Source of the DNA: Trema orientale
Taxonomy: Eukaryota > Streptophyta > Magnoliopsida > Rosales > Cannabaceae
DNA: 64,000 nucleotides
Direction: 5' to 3'
Assembly (NCBI GenBank): GCA_002914845.1
Contig: JXTC01000012.1
Location: forward strand, 2,037,338 to 2,101,337
In this document: positions 24,001 through 34,721 of the stretch, one piece after another
How the letters are laid out: every line of letters starts with the position of its first letter
Numbering within the stretch: the first letter of the stretch is position 1
Translations under genes and position numbers: made by a program
Notes under the pieces: model-generated
Told to the model about the DNA's origin: nothing
Seen by the model: only the letters and a program-made list of their open reading frames with translations
Databases searched by the model: none

Positions 24001-24486
24001 TGGCATAATGATCAACACCAGCTCCATGTGCGGCTATGTACAAATATACATGTCACCACATCTTTATGCATATGGCAATTCAACAATAAAATAAGCCACA
24101 TCACTTGCTACGATGGCAAGAAAATAATAAAATATTTTATAATTGGCTAAAAAATTGGGGCCAAAACAAAACTTTGGAAGGGAAAATTCCCTCCAACCTA
24201 TGTGTTTGTAAAAGTTTATATACTTTCACATCACATGTATAAATTAATAACTTTTACTTGCACTTACCTTATTTAAACATTTAAAAAGATTATGCGTACG
24301 TGAATGATATTTTTACATACACATAATTATGTATAAGTTATAAATTAATAACTTTTACTTACACTTACGTTATTTATAAATTTAAAAAGATTATGTGTAG
24401 GTGAATGATATTTTTACATACACATAATTATGTATAAGTAAAAAATATGTAGGTAAAAATTTTATTTAATTATATCGTAATAAGTG
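21034..24486. mobile_element. Degenerate non-autonomous CACTA-like element
   Basis: Left end CACTATAAGAAAATAAGG; right end, on the other strand, CACTTATTACGATATAAT, which is more decayed. The subterminal regions contain many copies of ATGTGTAGGTAAA in both orientations (for example 21058, 21178, 21468, 24396, 24448), the kind of array that CACTA transposases bind. Flanks ATC and ATG match only partly as a 3 bp duplication. No transposase is visible, so it is non-autonomous. A GC-richer block at 23580-23870 may be captured host sequence. Confidence 0.6.
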
Positions 24487-24523
24487 ATGTTACAATATCT
24501 TTGTGATATTTAACCTTCACCAA

Positions 24524-24630
24524 CTTTCGAAACCTGGCTTGCTTCTTTGAAAAAGCACAAGTGAAAAGGGCATGAGCAAGCGTTTCAGGCAAACCACATC
24601 TTGCACACTCTGGATTAACCTTCATTTTAC
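24524..24630 (-). pseudogene. LINE-type reverse-transcriptase zinc-binding remnant
   Basis: On the minus strand a short open stretch reads NPECARCGLPETLAHALFTC. It has the CxxC..H..C arrangement of the zinc-binding region that follows reverse transcriptase in plant non-LTR elements. Only about 35 codons survive. Confidence 0.6.
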
Positions 24631-25139
24631 ATTTGATAAGATTATTACAAGACAGTAATGCACCATATAGAAATATATTTCATATTTAATAGATCAAAAT
24701 ATGTTGATTGATTTTGTAGAAAATTGATTTATTTTTTAAAAAAATATATCATCTAATAAACGGCTATTTAACAAATAAAATTATTAAATAGTCATTTATT
24801 AAAGAGGTGTGAAAAATGACCATTTTTAACTTGATCTTAAAAAAAAGGGCATTTCTGATAAATACTCATTAATATGATGTCAAGTCCCAGTCCAATTAAA
24901 TTTTAGATATTTAATTACATAAGCAATAAATTAAAGAAAGTGTCAATGCCAAAAGACATTTTTTGTCCTGAGAATTAACACACTAATCAAAACACGTGCA
25001 AAGCATGTGTTTATAACTAGTAGTCTAGTATTAATAAAAAGCAATGTAGTGTAGGATGCATGCATACGTCGTCCTATTAGAGAAATAACTAAATATATAT
25101 ATATATATATATATTTTTCAATGTGTCCAGTTATATATA

Positions 25140-25184
25140 TATATACTCACACACATATAATTACACTTTAATCTGTACAATATA
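25140..25184 (+). repeat. Left arm of a 45 bp perfect inverted repeat
   Basis: TATATACTCACACACATATA and the following 25 bases are the exact reverse complement of 25845-25889. The arms bound about 660 bp. This could be a foldback/MITE end pair or a transcriptional hairpin. Confidence 0.8.
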
Positions 25185-25844
25185 ATATTGTTGTTTTTTT
25201 CCCTTCATTGCTAACAATCAATTAGTTCATTAGTTAATTTCTAATTTTCTTTTTTTTTTTAAAAAGAAAATCAAATCATTACATCTAATTATATCTATAT
25301 ATAATAGTCTAATGAGCAATTTAACCCAAAACATAAAATGACTGACCATTTATCACTACTTTTCTCTTTCATTGTATTCTTATTAATATTATTATTACTA
25401 TCATTTCTCATAAGTATACGAGTGACACATTTAGAGTGACGATCATGCATATTTAGACTTTCATCACAGAATCTACGTATTTGGGCATGTCACCTTAAAT
25501 TAATTTACTAATTTATCCTCACACATACATTACTTTTTATTATAATAATATAAACGAAAAATAATTATTAAAAAAAATAAATCACTTTTCTTTCTTTGTA
25601 ATTAATACCAAACAACTATGGATATTTTTTTATCTCTCTCATTTTCTTTCCTCTCTGCCAAACATTAGTCTAAATGTAAAAAAAATAAAAACTAAACGGG
25701 TATGTAGAGCAAAAAGTTGGATAAATCATAAATGCCACACGCCAATACAATCTGTATATATAATCTTCCCGTGTGTGTGGTACATGCTTATATATATTGC
25801 ACAGATTAAAGTGTAATTATAAATGTGTGAGTATATATAATATA

Positions 25845-25889
25845 TATATTGTACAGATTAAAGTGTAATTATATGTGTGTGAGTATATA
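25845..25889 (-). repeat. Right arm of the 45 bp perfect inverted repeat
   Basis: Reverse complement of 25140-25184. A near-identical direct copy immediately upstream (about 25790-25835) shows that this arm was tandemly duplicated. Confidence 0.8.
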
Positions 25890-26135
25890 TAATATATATA
25901 TATATATATAAATACATAAACTGTACACGTTGATAATTTTTTTAACCAAAAAAAAAAAAGAAAAACAGAAAAGATTCTAACGGCCTTGGGCAGGGCTAGC
26001 TGGCTAACTAGTATATCTCATTCCCTGTATTTGGAGAGAGAAAGGAGTGTGTGAGAGACGAAAAAAGAGAGAGAGGGGGGACGTTCCAGTTAGAAGAGAA
26101 GAAATACACAACGCAAAACAGAACGTTTGTATTCC

Positions 26136-26840
26136 ATGGCTACTCGTCAGGTTCTAGCTCGTGTCTATGAGGCGAGGGCCATGCTTCCATCAGATCGCTT
26201 AAGCCGCTTATTAAGCCTCCCCACCTTCCGATTCTCCGATCTGAGTGAACGGGAACTTGAGCCCGACGACCAGTTCCAGTGCACTGCCTGCCAGTTCAAG
26301 TTGAATACTGATGAAGATGAATTGCTTGTGATGTTTCTCCCATGCGGACACGTATTTCACAGGACATGTGCGATACAGTTTGTCGAACTTCAGATGCCGT
26401 GGTGCCCCTTGGTGTATTGCCCAGAGCCGGATACCATCGATGTTTTTGATCAAGTCCGCTTGCAAGCGGTGGCGGTGCCTGGAGGAGGAGTCGAGGCGGT
26501 GGTGCCTGGAGGAGGAGTCGAGGTGGCGATGCCTGGACGAGGAGTCGAGGTGGCGGTTCCTGGAGGAGGACTCGACGCGGCGGTGCCTGGAGGAGGAGTC
26601 GACGCGGCGGTGCCTGGAGGAGGAGTCGAGGTGGCGGTGCCTGGAGGAGGAGTCGACGCGGCGGTGCCTGGAGGAGGAGTCGACGCGGCGGTGCCCGGAG
26701 CGAACGTCCACGACGATGCTGAACTTCCCTCCGCGAGCTGGGCTAGAGCTCCTTTTCTGCCGTCGTCCGCCGCCGCACCGTCTGTGCTGAGGAGGAGACG
26801 TCGTGCCTCTGCACTCCCGAGTATTGACCATTACTATTAG
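26136..26840 (+). CDS. RING-H2 protein with nonapeptide VPGGGV repeats
   Basis: Probable E3 ubiquitin ligase of 234 residues; substrate unknown. The start is the ATG at 26136 in a CCATGGC context; the codon at 26127 is TTG. Order: an N-terminal block (LSRLLSLPTFRFSDL, about 22-36), then a RING-H2 with ligands C49, C52, C70, H72, H75, C78, C90 and C95. Canonical RINGs have two residues between the last two cysteines; here there are four. Residues about 113-193 are nine tandem copies of a 9-residue unit (VPGGGVEVA and variants), resembling elastin-like low-complexity sequence. The C-terminus is basic (RRRRRAS). The N-terminal block, the RING spacing and the segment after it are shared with the RING gene at 34722-35201, so the two are local paralogues. 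No intron is needed. GC content is well above the surroundings, largely because of the repeat. Confidence 0.85.
   Translation: MATRQVLARVYEARAMLPSDRLSRLLSLPTFRFSDLSERELEPDDQFQCTACQFKLNTDEDELLVMFLPCGHVFHRTCAIQFVELQMPWCPLVYCPEPDTIDVFDQVRLQAVAVPGGGVEAVVPGGGVEVAMPGRGVEVAVPGGGLDAAVPGGGVDAAVPGGGVEVAVPGGGVDAAVPGGGVDAAVPGANVHDDAELPSASWARAPFLPSSAAAPSVLRRRRRASALPSIDHYY
26472..26714 (+). repeat. Coding 27 bp minisatellite (about 9 units)
   Basis: Unit GTGGCGGTGCCTGGAGGAGG plus 7 bases, repeated in frame inside the RING gene. Units differ by a few bases (GAG/GAC, GTG/GCG). Because 27 is divisible by three and the unit lacks stops in several frames, long open frames also appear on the minus strand and in another plus frame across it. 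Confidence 0.92.
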
Positions 26841-27855
26841 CTTCAATATTTGTCTGTTTGGCTGTCCATTATCCTATAATCTTTTGCGTATGTTTGTTCG
26901 TTTTTTTTCCCCTTAAATTTCGTCGTCGTCTCTCCAAATTGATCGATTAGATCATTTTGTTTTGGAGGAGGAGCTGCTGCTGTTAGTGTGAGTTGGTTGC
27001 TTTGTTCTTTGTTGATATTATATCTTCTTATTGAGTTCTTATATTACTCTGTTTTGATCTGTTTTTTCCCTTTTGATCTTCATAATTTCTGTTTATTGCT
27101 TTTGCTTTTGCGCATATACAAATAACAACATGCACACAGCGCACTACTCCATTTCGGTTAACGATTTGCGATTTGCACACCCTCACTCACACTCACCGAG
27201 ACATACACTAACGACTCACCGAGACACACTAACGCGCTTCTCTCTCTGTTCCGATCCCACGCGCGCCTTTACACTGTTTCATTTTACATTTACCCTTTCT
27301 TTCTTTCTTTCTTTTTTTCTTTTTTTTTTTCCTTTTTCTTTATATATATATAGATCGAATACACCATCGAGTTTTTCTATTATTATATACCTGAAAAGTT
27401 TTGAATATATTTATACAATATTATGTAATACTAAATACGAATAGTATCTTTACGGTTGCTCATTTCTTTTCTACGTTTGCACAACACACGTGTTCAAATT
27501 TTCACTCGTCTATAAAAATTTCAATTACTTCAATTCCTTTTTATTTTGGGCTCAGAAAATAAAATTGCATTTTCTTGTATCATTACACCTATAACTAAAT
27601 TTCTATCCTTTCTTTCCTCTTTCACAAAGCTTTTTCACTTTTACATTTACATATTTCCACATTCACACACCATCCAAAAAAAAAAAAAAGAAGAAAAGAA
27701 AAGAAAAGAAAACACTCAGTGGCCTTGATTGATTACAACTGGTAACATAATTTTCCATCTCTACCCTTACAAATCACACTACCCTATCTCATACTTTTGT
27801 TAAATTTGACATAAAATTATAAAATATATAACTACTTTTTTTTCCCAATATATAT
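26841..27855. other. RING gene 3' flank and AT/pyrimidine-rich spacer
   Basis: No gene seen. Pyrimidine-rich stretches (27295-27345) and purine runs (27677-27712) give spurious open frames. The 3'UTR probably extends some hundreds of bases beyond 26840. Confidence 0.5.
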
Positions 27856-27859
27856 CTCA

Positions 27860-28248
27860 TACAGCTCATTGTTTGTATTGAGAGTTCAGACGATCCACCT
27901 GAGAGATGCTCAAGCGATTTGGCCATGAATGCGGTTATATCATAAATCAAGAGCATCTAATTAAGTGTCACCTCACCAATTTCTTTAGGGATTTGTCATT
28001 GTTGCTTGACAAGCTCAAAGAAATCAATCCAAATTCTCTTGGAAATTTCTCAAACCAAACTGTTGCTTGACAAATCAATCTGCTTCAGAAGTCCATGATT
28101 TTTATATTATATTGCCCTCTAAATAATAAGAATAATTCATCTTCATATAAACTGTTGATTGGCATGGTCCAATTACTAATACTAGCGTTAGAATAAGGAT
28201 TCTCTATTCCTCCACGTTGACCTTCTGCTTCATTCATTGCTGTAACGT
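27860..28248 (-). pseudogene. RLP pseudogene, 3' part (split by CACTA element)
   Basis: The minus strand resembles the C-terminal LRR region of the intact RLP. TAMNEAE at the insertion site corresponds to its TAMTE. Further down come IDLSSN..L and a block matching the NLNGQI..L.QVDRL region of the other pseudogene (near 56000). Stops and frameshifts break it, and the LRRCT, membrane span and tail are missing beyond about 27860. It continues at 33477-34480 on the other side of the CACTA insertion. Confidence 0.82.
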
Positions 28249-29929
28249 CACTACAAAAAAATTGATTTTTACCCACACATTTTTATGTCAAATGTCAACT
28301 ACACTTTTTGTTGTAGGAAGTCTAATTACCTTCATAAATATTTGTGTGGGGTAACAGTCTTTGCCTACACATATTTTTGACCCCTTATTCCCTATACATC
28401 AAATGTGTAGGGAAAGAGATTTATATAGACATTCATTAGAGGGAATTTTTCCCTCCAAAAATTGGTGTTTGGCACCTAAAATTATTGTTGACATGGTATT
28501 TGGTGTTTTTCGCTCTTCACATAAAATGTGAAGGAAATTAATTTTATCCACACATAAGTTAGAGGGAATTTTTACTATTGTTGATGTGGCATTATTATTA
28601 TTGTCGTATTTTCCTATTACTTGAAACTTTTAGCATTGGGCATAAGCTTTTCCCGTTATTAATGAGGTTCAAAATAGCAACCCTTTGATTCAAAAACATC
28701 GAGATAGAGGACGTAGACTAACCCAACTATAAATATGGTGCACCAAAATGGATAATTTGTTCAATTTCATGTTAGATTTTTTTTTTAATTAACATAACGG
28801 ATGAACCTAGTGGCGTTAGGTGATTTCTTTTCCAATATATATTGTAGATTAACTTCTCTGTTTTTTATACATTTAAGAAGGCTAAATCGGCTTGATAAGG
28901 AAGAAAAAGAAATTGTCCAAATCTTTTGGCCGATGTTCGTACTGTGATAAACAAAATAGGCGAAGCCAGGATCTTAATTTAGTGGGTATAATAAAAATTT
29001 TGAACAAAACAAAACTTTGTTAATGTACAAATTACAACATATCCCTTCTAAACAAGCTAAACAAGTTTGAAAAAAGATTACAATTGAAGTCGAAGAATAT
29101 TTATAGTATGAAATCACTACAAATCGCTATGTACATTACAATCTAATTATTTATATCGTAATGTTGTTGAAAGATGTATACAAGCAAATCACCATATGTC
29201 TTCTTCCTTCTTCTTTTTTTCGGAAAAGAATCTTTAAGGAAAAATATTATTAAGAAGCTAAATCAGCTTCTAAAGCATCGAAAAGGATAGAGGGAGCCCA
29301 ACATTTGAACAAGAACTACCATATCTCAAATCTACGTATACTAGAGTGTGAGCTACCATATTTCTTTATATCTAAATTTCCTATATGTGGGTTTAGATAC
29401 ATACACATAAGATATATTTTATAATTACCTAAAAAAAATATTTTAGAATTCTAAAACGTAATTAAATTTAATATGAATATATAATGTTAGGAATTTTACG
29501 AGATCATAAAACCTATTTCCTTTATTTTCTTTTTCTAGTCTAATAAATAGAAACTTAAATAGAAATTAAAAATTGAGGGACTATTGTTTGTTTCTATTTT
29601 ATGTCTTTATTTTTGTAATATAATTTAATTTAATGTAATACAATTAGAGTAAAAAGTGGGGAAATCCACAATTGCTTAAGTCGTTAAGAGTGATAGTGGC
29701 TAAAGGCCGGCCTACTCAGATTATTGTACTGATGATGTGGCGATTGCTAGACTAAAAAATATACGTAAGTATTTTTTTTATCACATCTACATTAGTTTTT
29801 AAAAAAAATGCGGGACACATATTTTCATTTTTACCGCTTATTTATTTTAAGTTTTCTTTTAAGAAATTGGGAATATCATACCGAACAATATGTCTTAGGA
29901 ATTAGGGATTTCTACATTAGCTTTTCCTC

Positions 29930-30275
29930 TCCCGTCTGAAACTCCTAATGTTCGAAATCTCTTATTCCACAATCATGGTCGAGACCATGATCAGGCCTTG
30001 CGTAATGGCGAAGCTTACCACCATCGCAAGAACTCGAGATCTCTCCAGCGCTTGGCGCAGCAAGTCGGCCGTTTAGCACCGCTCTTGGCTGAAGTTCGAC
30101 GACGCGGTGTACGAAGATGTGGATTGTGGGTGGATGGGTCTTGACAGAGGGAGAGGGTGGGTGAGCGTGGATCTGGGCAGAGGGCGGGGGTGAATAAGTG
30201 AGGGAGTCGATGGTTGAGAGCAGATTTGGGCGAACAGAGTTTCGTGCTAGGGTTAGCACATGCATGTCAGGGGCG
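29930..30275. other. GC-richer block inside the CACTA element
   Basis: Open on the minus strand for 106 codons (proline- and histidine-rich) but without recognisable domains. The base composition contrasts with the surrounding AT-rich sequence, so it may be captured host sequence. I do not call it a gene. Confidence 0.35.
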
Positions 30276-30749
30276 ATTTAGGTTTATTTCCTCGTGAATA
30301 AACCACTACTAGGTCGGTAATTCTTTGACTCTGAATATCATTTTCTTCAAGTTCTGTTTTAAAAGATTGAGACTTTCCATGCTTAATGGGTAAAACTAGG
30401 AACATATTGAACTAAAATATTGTTTTTAATATTTGAAATTTAATTTGGATTTCAATGTACTTGTTTGTGTAACTTTGGAACTTGTTTTCATTTTGCCAAG
30501 AAATTTTCACCAAACAACTGATACTGTTGGGGATAGGAAGTTAATTCGACGTATATTTTTGCATTAATGTATTTGTAAGGTGTACTTTGGCGGTGGACAA
30601 TGGAATGTATATTCTTCAGCCGCATTAATCTTGTCCAAAGATGTCTCATAAAAATCAAACTTCATTGTTAGCTTCTTTTGAAAAGAATAAATATATCTTT
30701 CTTCAATTTTTTAAGCATAAACTTTTAAGGTAGCAATCAATTGGTGATT

Positions 30750-31745
30750 TGAATTATCTCAATGTCTTGTACTTTGGATTTTGCAGTTGGTGGATCCTCG
30801 CAGGGAAATCTTGGGGACATTATCCTAAATTCCTATCATTTTATTCGAACTTTGATCAGGTTGAAACTACTTCTAAGAAAATTTTCTTTTGGGTTCTTCT
30901 GGCTATTCCATGAATTAGGTTCGCTTTGTCATCAAAAATCAATACTCATTTTTCAATGATCTTGAGGCTAGTTGTATAAGTTATGAGTTTGATATGTTTT
31001 CTTGAAGACTGAGAAAACCTCTGAACTTACTTGGAATAAATATAATCTTGCTGATGATATTTAGAACACTATTACTAGTTCTAACAAAAACTGCTTATCA
31101 GAGTAGAGAGGGGTTTGTGCGTTTATCTAATGTGTCTCCTTTTCTATTCTTTCAGGATGTGGTCAACATTTCCTAGTATAGTTGATGGAGTGCAAGTTTT
31201 TCTAGCCAACGTTTTAAGGTCTGAACATACCAATAAGAACTTTTTCACTACATGCATGTTATGGATTGAACATGGAAGTGGAAGTAAATTTTTCTTTACT
31301 ATATCAGAAGCCCTTATCTTGATGTTCACTATTTTTTTTCCCCTGATATGTTATCCGTACTAGCATCTCTTATGTAAATTCTTGAGTTTCTATAAAGATG
31401 GTAAGAATGACAAACCAGAATTTTCATCATATTTTATATAAATTGTTGTTTATGTTTAGTACATGTACCAACTCATGTGCATGCATGAAAACCATCTAAT
31501 TTGGGTTTTCTTGCATCATGCCATGGTTTAATTAAATGTAATCGTACTTTGCAGCACTCAGTTTCTATCTCCTTTGCTATATCCTCGCTTCGTCAATACT
31601 CAGAGGTTAGGGCCTTATGCCCCTTTCGAGTAATCGTAGTTGTGTCCAACAAAGCTGCAGACTGGCCTTGCTACCGCATTCTAGGTTTCGTAACTCACCT
31701 TGTATCCCGAGGTCCCTCCTCATTCCGCCGCCGAGTGGGAGCATG
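30750..31745 (+). other. Possible captured exon fragments inside the CACTA element
   Basis: Several stretches are preceded by intron-like TTTGCAG or TTCTTTCAG (near 30780, 31154 and 31554) and show local coding texture. They are short, carry stops and match no family I recognise. CACTA elements often carry such host fragments; the parent gene is unknown. Confidence 0.3.
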
Positions 31746-31766
31746 ATTCTATTTAGATATATATAT

Positions 31767-31990
31767 GGGCGTGTCTATAATGGGGCTATCCAAATATAGC
31801 CCTACGTGAGGCCACCCACTGACATCCGTTCAATTTAAAATCAGTGACTTGAATAAGTTTTCTATTGAGAGTTGCGTCACAGCCAATTGAAGGACAACTT
31901 CTGTCTCTCTATCTCTCTCGCTTCGTTTTAGAAGCCGATCAACCAAGGGACCTGGAACACAACATCTATTCCAGATCAAACCTGAGCAAC

Positions 31991-32033
<43 letters not shown>

Positions 32034-32642
32034 TTGTTTCAGACGCCGATCGACCAAGGCATCGATTTTCTCAGACTAACATTTATATCGGGTGTGCCGT
32101 GGTCGAGATAGTAACCGAAAATCTGGTGTGGAATCGCTACGCAAAATTTGGTATTTGGGCTCTGTTGCTTCGAATTGGAGGAGAGGAGCTTCTGCGATTC
32201 CAAAAGAGTTTTCTGAGGAAGGGAAAGACTTTTTGAGGATTTAAGGAATTTTCTGGGGATTTGAGGATATTTGGGCTCTAAGGCGTTTCATATATGCCAG
32301 ATTTTAGCGTCCAACAACCACTCCTTAAATCTCTCAAGTTTATATATCAAAACTAGAAAGTTTGGACCAGATGATCAGATTTATGAATTATATAACTAAA
32401 AGCAAGAAGACTTGGAAAAAGAGGCAAAACTCAGAACAATTTCCCATAAATTAAATTGAAACAAATTCAGAAAAACAATAAAAAAAATAAAAAAAATACC
32501 CAGAAGAGCAGATCACGTGGATTTGAGCCTATTTTTTCTCGTATAAAACTATCAATCTTGACTGTTGATTTTAAATCTAAAGGTATGCAAGTCACAACCC
32601 TACATAAGGCTTTATTTTCATGACCCTACCATAGACGCGCCC
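31767..32642. mobile_element. TIR element nested in the CACTA element
   Basis: Ends GGGCGTGTCTATAATGGGG and, on the other strand, GGGCGCGTCTATGGTAGGG, with similarity continuing through CCCTACGTGAGG / CCTTATGTAGGG. Flanks are TATATATAT on both sides, compatible with a 9 bp duplication but low in complexity. It contains a CT microsatellite (31995-32030) and a GC-richer interior. A shorter relative lies at 47533-47702. Confidence 0.65.
31995..32030. repeat. (CT)n microsatellite
   Basis: A pure TC/CT run of about 36 bp inside the nested TIR element. Confidence 0.9.
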
Positions 32643-33476
32643 TATATATATATATATATATATATAATTTGTGTTTGTTACCTGAAGACTTGTATTTTTT
32701 TTTCAGTAATTAGGTGTTACTTTTTCATGTTGTTATTATTGTTGTAGTTTTATTTTTGTTAGTTGTACACATCGATATTTAATATTATTGAATGACGAAT
32801 TTTTTCTGATTAATTTTTTTAAAGCCATATTCTAGTTTATTTGTTTTGTTTTTATAAATAGACAAATGGCGTTAAAGTTAAATAAAATAAATCAGATTAA
32901 TCAAATAAATTATTTAATTATGATTAGTTTAAATTTTACCTACACATTCTAATAATTTACCAAATAAATCGAAAATAATTAATTAAAATCAAAGATTTTA
33001 ATACGTACTAAAAAAAACATTTACCCACACATTTTAACAAATTGACGTGTCAATGTCATTTCATATGTCATTTGCTATGTCAGTTTTCTTCTTGCCATCG
33101 CACTCATGTCACTAGCCACATCAGCCCTCTTCTCACCACCTCATTGCCACATCAAGTGACACTTCATAAGCCACGTAATAATTCAAGTCATGTATGTGGG
33201 TCCCACTTTATTCTCCTGCACATATAATATCTATTTCTTGCACATTCTTTATGTAGGCATAGTATTATTCACATATCTATTTCTTACACATTCTTTATGT
33301 AGGCATAGTATTATTCACCTGCACATAAAAAATATATAGGCAAATACATTTCTCTACATAATATTGCCCACACATTTTGACACTTTTAAAATGTGAAGGT
33401 AAAGATTATTACTCACACATTTTAGATTTTGACCTACATAAAAATGTGGGGAGAAAACCTCTATTTTCTTGTAGTG

Positions 33477-34480
33477 CGTTACCAAGATAGTTCCGTATGT
33501 TGTTTGAGAGATTGTTCGTAGACAATTCCAACTCTCGAGATGTCCTAAATGACATTTCTAAAGGAATATTCCCATTGGACCATCGACTAAGAATATCAAG
33601 CTTTCTTAGATTTGTCCCTATCCACGCTCGTTATAATGGCCCGATAATTTAGTTTCTGCTATGTCAAAAACTAACAACTCTGTACAACTTTTCAAGAATG
33701 AAGGCAGTTCACCTGCCAACTTGTTGTGCCCAAATGCAACATCTCAATAGGAGTTAGGAAGCCAATACAGTGAGGAAATGTCCCTGTAACCTATTATTTG
33801 ACGAAATAAGGATTAGTTCGTTCATATGTGACCAACAAACGAGAAGATCTGATTATGTGAAATATCACGAAAATGTCAGAGGCATGTCCTTGGTGACATT
33901 ACATAGCTGGAAATTCAGCTCTGATTATTGTTAGACAGATTAAGTGCAGCCACGTGGAGTAAAAGAGTGGTATCGAGCCTTCTAACTGATTTGAACTCAA
34001 ATTGACATGGTAAAAATGATATGATCCCAATGGGAGCTTGGGCTCTATGTATGATAGCATTGTCTCTTTACTTACTCTCATCAATTTTCCTCCTAAATTC
34101 ATTTATCTGAGAAGTCAAGAGCATCCAATTTAGTAAAATGATTCTAAAACCAACGGGGAATAGAATCTGAATTTCCGGTGCTGGAGATATTAAGCTTAGC
34201 ATATAGTATTTCTGAGTTTAGAGCCATTTTGGAAAATGAGAACCCAACTTGCAAAATGAAAGACGTACATAACTCCATTGAAACAGGGAAATATAATCAC
34301 CGCGGAATGTTCAAAAACATATCCGAGTTCGAGGATAAATCCAATTAAGATAAGTCAAAAAGGCTTTCAAAAATGAGATTCAAACGTCGCACCCTTGATA
34401 GAGTTCTCAGAAATATCGAGTGTCTTTAAATGTGATAATTGACCAATACTCCTGGATATTCCACTAAAGTGATTTGAGGA
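33477..34480 (-). pseudogene. RLP pseudogene, central LRR part (split by CACTA element)
   Basis: The minus strand matches the middle of the intact RLP: SIGQLSHLKTLDISENSIKG and SSNHFSG near 34380-34480 (intact gene: SIGQLSQLEILDLSRNSIEG), NLSSNQLEGSIPLF near 33960-34020, and a GTFPHCIGFLTPIEMLHLG-like block near 33730-33790. Frameshifts and stops are frequent. The N-terminal half is missing beyond about 34480. Its end at 33477 joins 28248 in register when the CACTA element and one CGT are removed, giving LGN-V-TAMNE. Confidence 0.85.
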
Positions 34481-34721
34481 CATCCACCAAATATTAGAGA
34501 AGATATTACAGAATAGTAATAGGGATAGACTGATAATAAGTTCCTTAACTAACAAAAAAATAATAATAATAATAACAGAGTTGAAATTTCGACATTGACC
34601 GCTTAATATAACTAGGTACGTACTACAAGATAGAATTAACTAGTAATAGGGATAGTTTAGTGTACGCTACGATCATGGAAATTAGACCAACCAAACGAGC
34701 AAAACAGTTGCAATCTCAGAT

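Larger units (their letters stand above)
24631..26030. other. AT-rich upstream region of the RING gene, with inverted repeats
   Basis: No gene. It holds several (AT)n runs, the 45 bp perfect inverted repeat pair at 25140-25184 and 25845-25889, and a second, direct partial copy at about 25790-25835. A GA-rich stretch at 26032-26080 probably forms the leader of the RING gene. Confidence 0.6.
28249..33476. mobile_element. Non-autonomous CACTA element, 5.2 kb, CGT target duplication
   Basis: Terminal inverted repeats CACTACAAAAAAATTGAT (left) and, on the other strand, CACTACAAGAAAATAGAG (right). Both lead into CCCACATTTTTATG-type subterminal repeats that recur inward in both orientations. The flanking 3 bp CGT is duplicated (28246-28248 and 33477-33479), as expected for the CACTA/En-Spm superfamily. 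No transposase is visible. The interior holds a GC-richer block (29930-30270), exon-like pieces (30760-31740) and a nested TIR element (31767-32642). It sits inside an RLP pseudogene. Confidence 0.92.

Noticed and set aside
26368..26790. Second plus-strand open frame across the RING repeat
   Set aside because: An out-of-frame reading of the same minisatellite with no domain.
26211..26846. Long minus-strand open frame (211 codons) opposite the RING gene
   Set aside because: It consists mostly of the 27 bp minisatellite read in antisense (Ser/Arg/His repeats). The plus strand has the RING domain and a good start context.
29945..30265. 106-codon minus-strand frame inside the CACTA element
   Set aside because: No recognisable domain. 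Kept only as a compositionally distinct block, not a gene.
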